Assembly (NCBI GenBank): GCA_019112785.1 | Contig: DXIQ01000010.1 | Location: forward strand, 1-64,000 | Origin: Candidatus Blautia stercorigallinarum | GTDB taxonomy: Bacteria; Bacillota; Clostridia; Lachnospirales; Lachnospiraceae | Reading direction: 5' to 3' | Length of the DNA: 64,000 bases | In this document: piece after piece, positions 62,813 to 64,000 of the stretch | How positions within the stretch are numbered: position 1 is the first letter of the stretch | How the letters are laid out: every line of letters starts with the position of its first letter | Translations under genes and position numbers: made by a program | The notes under the pieces: generated by a model | Told to the model about the DNA's origin: nothing | The model's input: the letters and a program-made list of their open reading frames with translations, nothing else | Databases searched by the model: none

Positions 62813-64000
62813 CTATCTCTTTTTACTTCTCTTTTTCTTCATTATCACGGCTATTACAACTCCGGAAAAGGTCAGTATGCAGATAAGTTCACCAATAGGC
62901 GCTTCATCTCCTGTTTTTACGGAAGCGGTGCCGAAGGTTTTTGCTGTCTCCTGCTCTTTTTCAGGACTGCCCGGAGTTTCTTTTTTCTCTGTTTTTGGTT
63001 CCTCAGGGACTTTGATCTTTACTGTCTGATTTTCGTCCTCCAGGTCTGTATGGGAAGCCACCTCAATTTCCTGTACATAGAGGCGTTCAAAGACAACGAT
63101 CTCCTTTCCGGCTGCTATGGAAGCATCAAAAGTAAATTCCAGTTCTTCCCTTCCGGAAGATTTTTCCGGTATAAAAGTTTTCTCTGCGGTGATCTGCTTT
63201 TCATTGATCAGCAGCGGCTCTCCGGTACTCTTATCCATGAGCATGCCTTTCAGAGTATATCTCTGGCCCGGGATCAGACCTTCATAAGTAACAGTATCCA
63301 GGATCGTTGTATCGGCTTTAGCCCGGGCTTCCTGAGTTTCTGATTCCTTATCCCTGGCCTGGGTCTGGATCTTATGCTCCGGATATTTTACAGTCTGGCC
63401 TTTGTCATTCAGATCCCGGTGGGCATTTACCTCTTTATCTTTTACAAACAGACTTTCAAAAACCACAATTTCCGAATTTTTCAAAACTGTACTGTCAAAG
63501 AAAAATTCCAGGACCACAGTTCCATCTGCTGTTTCCGGGATAAAAGTCTTTTCTGCTGTAATCTCCTTTTTGTTGATCAAAAGCGGCGTTCCGGTAGATT
63601 TATTCATCAGAATTCCTTTCAAGGTATATTCCTGGCCCGGGATCAGATTCTGATAAGCCACTGTATCTGCGATTACAGACTGTTCCTTCCGGATTCCCTC
63701 CTGAAGACCTGTATTTTTGTCTTTCGCCTGAGTGCCCAGGTCCGAATAATGGACGCTCTGGCCTTCATCCTGGATATCTCCATGAGAGCCGACTTCTACA
63801 CCGTTATACAGGAGGTCCTCAAAGACTACTGCCGTCTGTCCGGCAAGCAGGGTTGAATCCAGTTCGTAGACCAGCTCTACGCTGCCTTCTTCATTCTCTG
63901 GAGTAAAGGTTTTCTCTGCAGTTATATCCTTACCCTCACTATTTTTCACCGGTTCACCAGTCTCTTTATTCATGAGAGTGCCTTTTATAGTGTACTCTTT
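62813..64000 (-). CDS. VaFE-repeat surface-anchored protein, C-terminal part
   Basis: The frame runs off the right edge; 395 residues are visible. At least three beta-rich repeats follow one another, each with YTLKG.LM.KSTG, EITAEKTFIPE, and VVFE (the VaFE signature), then a linker QTVKI/QTVKYPEH. After a proline/lysine stretch the C terminus has VKTGDEAPIG, a hydrophobic helix and KKKRSKKR, a sorting-signal layout with TGD in place of the canonical LPxTG. An internal ATG at 63973 is not the true start. It is probably a cell-wall-anchored adhesin or pilin-like stalk. Confidence 0.82.
   Translation of the reverse strand, partial: KEYTIKGTLMNKETGEPVKNSEGKDITAEKTFTPENEEGSVELVYELDSTLLAGQTAVVFEDLLYNGVEVGSHGDIQDEGQSVHYSDLGTQAKDKNTGLQEGIRKEQSVIADTVAYQNLIPGQEYTLKGILMNKSTGTPLLINKKEITAEKTFIPETADGTVVLEFFFDSTVLKNSEIVVFESLFVKDKEVNAHRDLNDKGQTVKYPEHKIQTQARDKESETQEARAKADTTILDTVTYEGLIPGQRYTLKGMLMDKSTGEPLLINEKQITAEKTFIPEKSSGREELEFTFDASIAAGKEIVVFERLYVQEIEVASHTDLEDENQTVKIKVPEEPKTEKKETPGSPEKEQETAKTFGTASVKTGDEAPIGELICILTFSGVVIAVIMKKKRSKKR

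Noticed and set aside
1..64000. CRISPR arrays, insertion sequences, rRNA genes and in-frame UGA selenocysteine codons
   Set aside because: None was seen. No regularly spaced repeats, transposase motifs or rRNA segments were found, and no gene needed a UGA read-through.

Overview
The window looks like a chromosome segment of a gut Lachnospiraceae bacterium (Clostridia, Firmicutes; Blautia, Dorea or Mediterraneibacter would fit). The reasons are the gene order rimP-nusA-ylxR-ylxQ-infB-rbfA-nrnA-truB-ribF, strong GGAGG ribosome binding sites, sigma-A type TTGACA/TATAAT promoters, a PotC-PotD fusion, a VaFE surface protein with a TGD-type sorting signal, and no respiratory or outer-membrane genes. 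The genus is inference. Most genes lie on the minus strand, so operons read from high to low coordinate.

Layout by region. 1-1403: pnp (cut by the window edge) and rpsO. 1437-4238: an Agr/LytTR-type regulatory set with one response regulator, one GHKL kinase and one degenerate kinase. 4464-12690: the translation operon rimP to ribF. 12833-18805: a transglutaminase-like lipoprotein, a type IIA topoisomerase pair (ParC/ParE type) and a PAP2 phosphatase. 19051-20098: tRNA-Glu and a PHP phosphoesterase. 20187-24816: a polyphosphate operon (patatin-like protein, Ppx with HD domain, Ppk1). 25042-26211: an MFS transporter. 26400-28443: an AT-rich accessory islet. 28524-34227: tRNA-Leu, lysA, a HAD phosphatase, pyk, a pseudo-rhomboid and a CorA transporter. 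34409-40355: a lactonase, a polyamine ABC operon and an RluA-type enzyme. 40437-44030: a MacAB-like export operon, followed at 44076-44350 by a large palindromic element. 44442-48273: a small membrane protein, a UPF0303 protein, trpS, a methyltransferase and luxS. 48407-53554: a TetR/MATE pair and selenium/molybdenum-hydroxylase accessory genes. 53716-58641: tRNA-Thr and a sucrose PTS operon with a LacI regulator. 58638-61602: three GNAT acetyltransferases, a DUF3786 protein and a flavodoxin-like reductase. 61759-62682: an AEC transporter. 62813-64000: a VaFE-repeat surface protein cut by the window edge.

The most unusual part is the islet at 26.4-28.4 kb. It holds an open frame resembling PBECR3-type phage or conjugative-element nucleases whose only well-placed start codon is ATA behind a strong Shine-Dalgarno. 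Next to it is an apparently independent structured RNA with a near-consensus promoter, a 13-bp closing stem, two hairpins with complementary loops and a clean terminator. An SdpR/SdpI-like autorepressor/immunity pair with a perfect palindromic operator follows. The second notable object is a 275-bp element at 44.1-44.35 kb with perfect 27-bp terminal inverted repeats and two internal arms with mutually complementary tips. No transposase, integrase, CRISPR array or rRNA gene is visible. All family assignments are by reading motifs; no database search was run.
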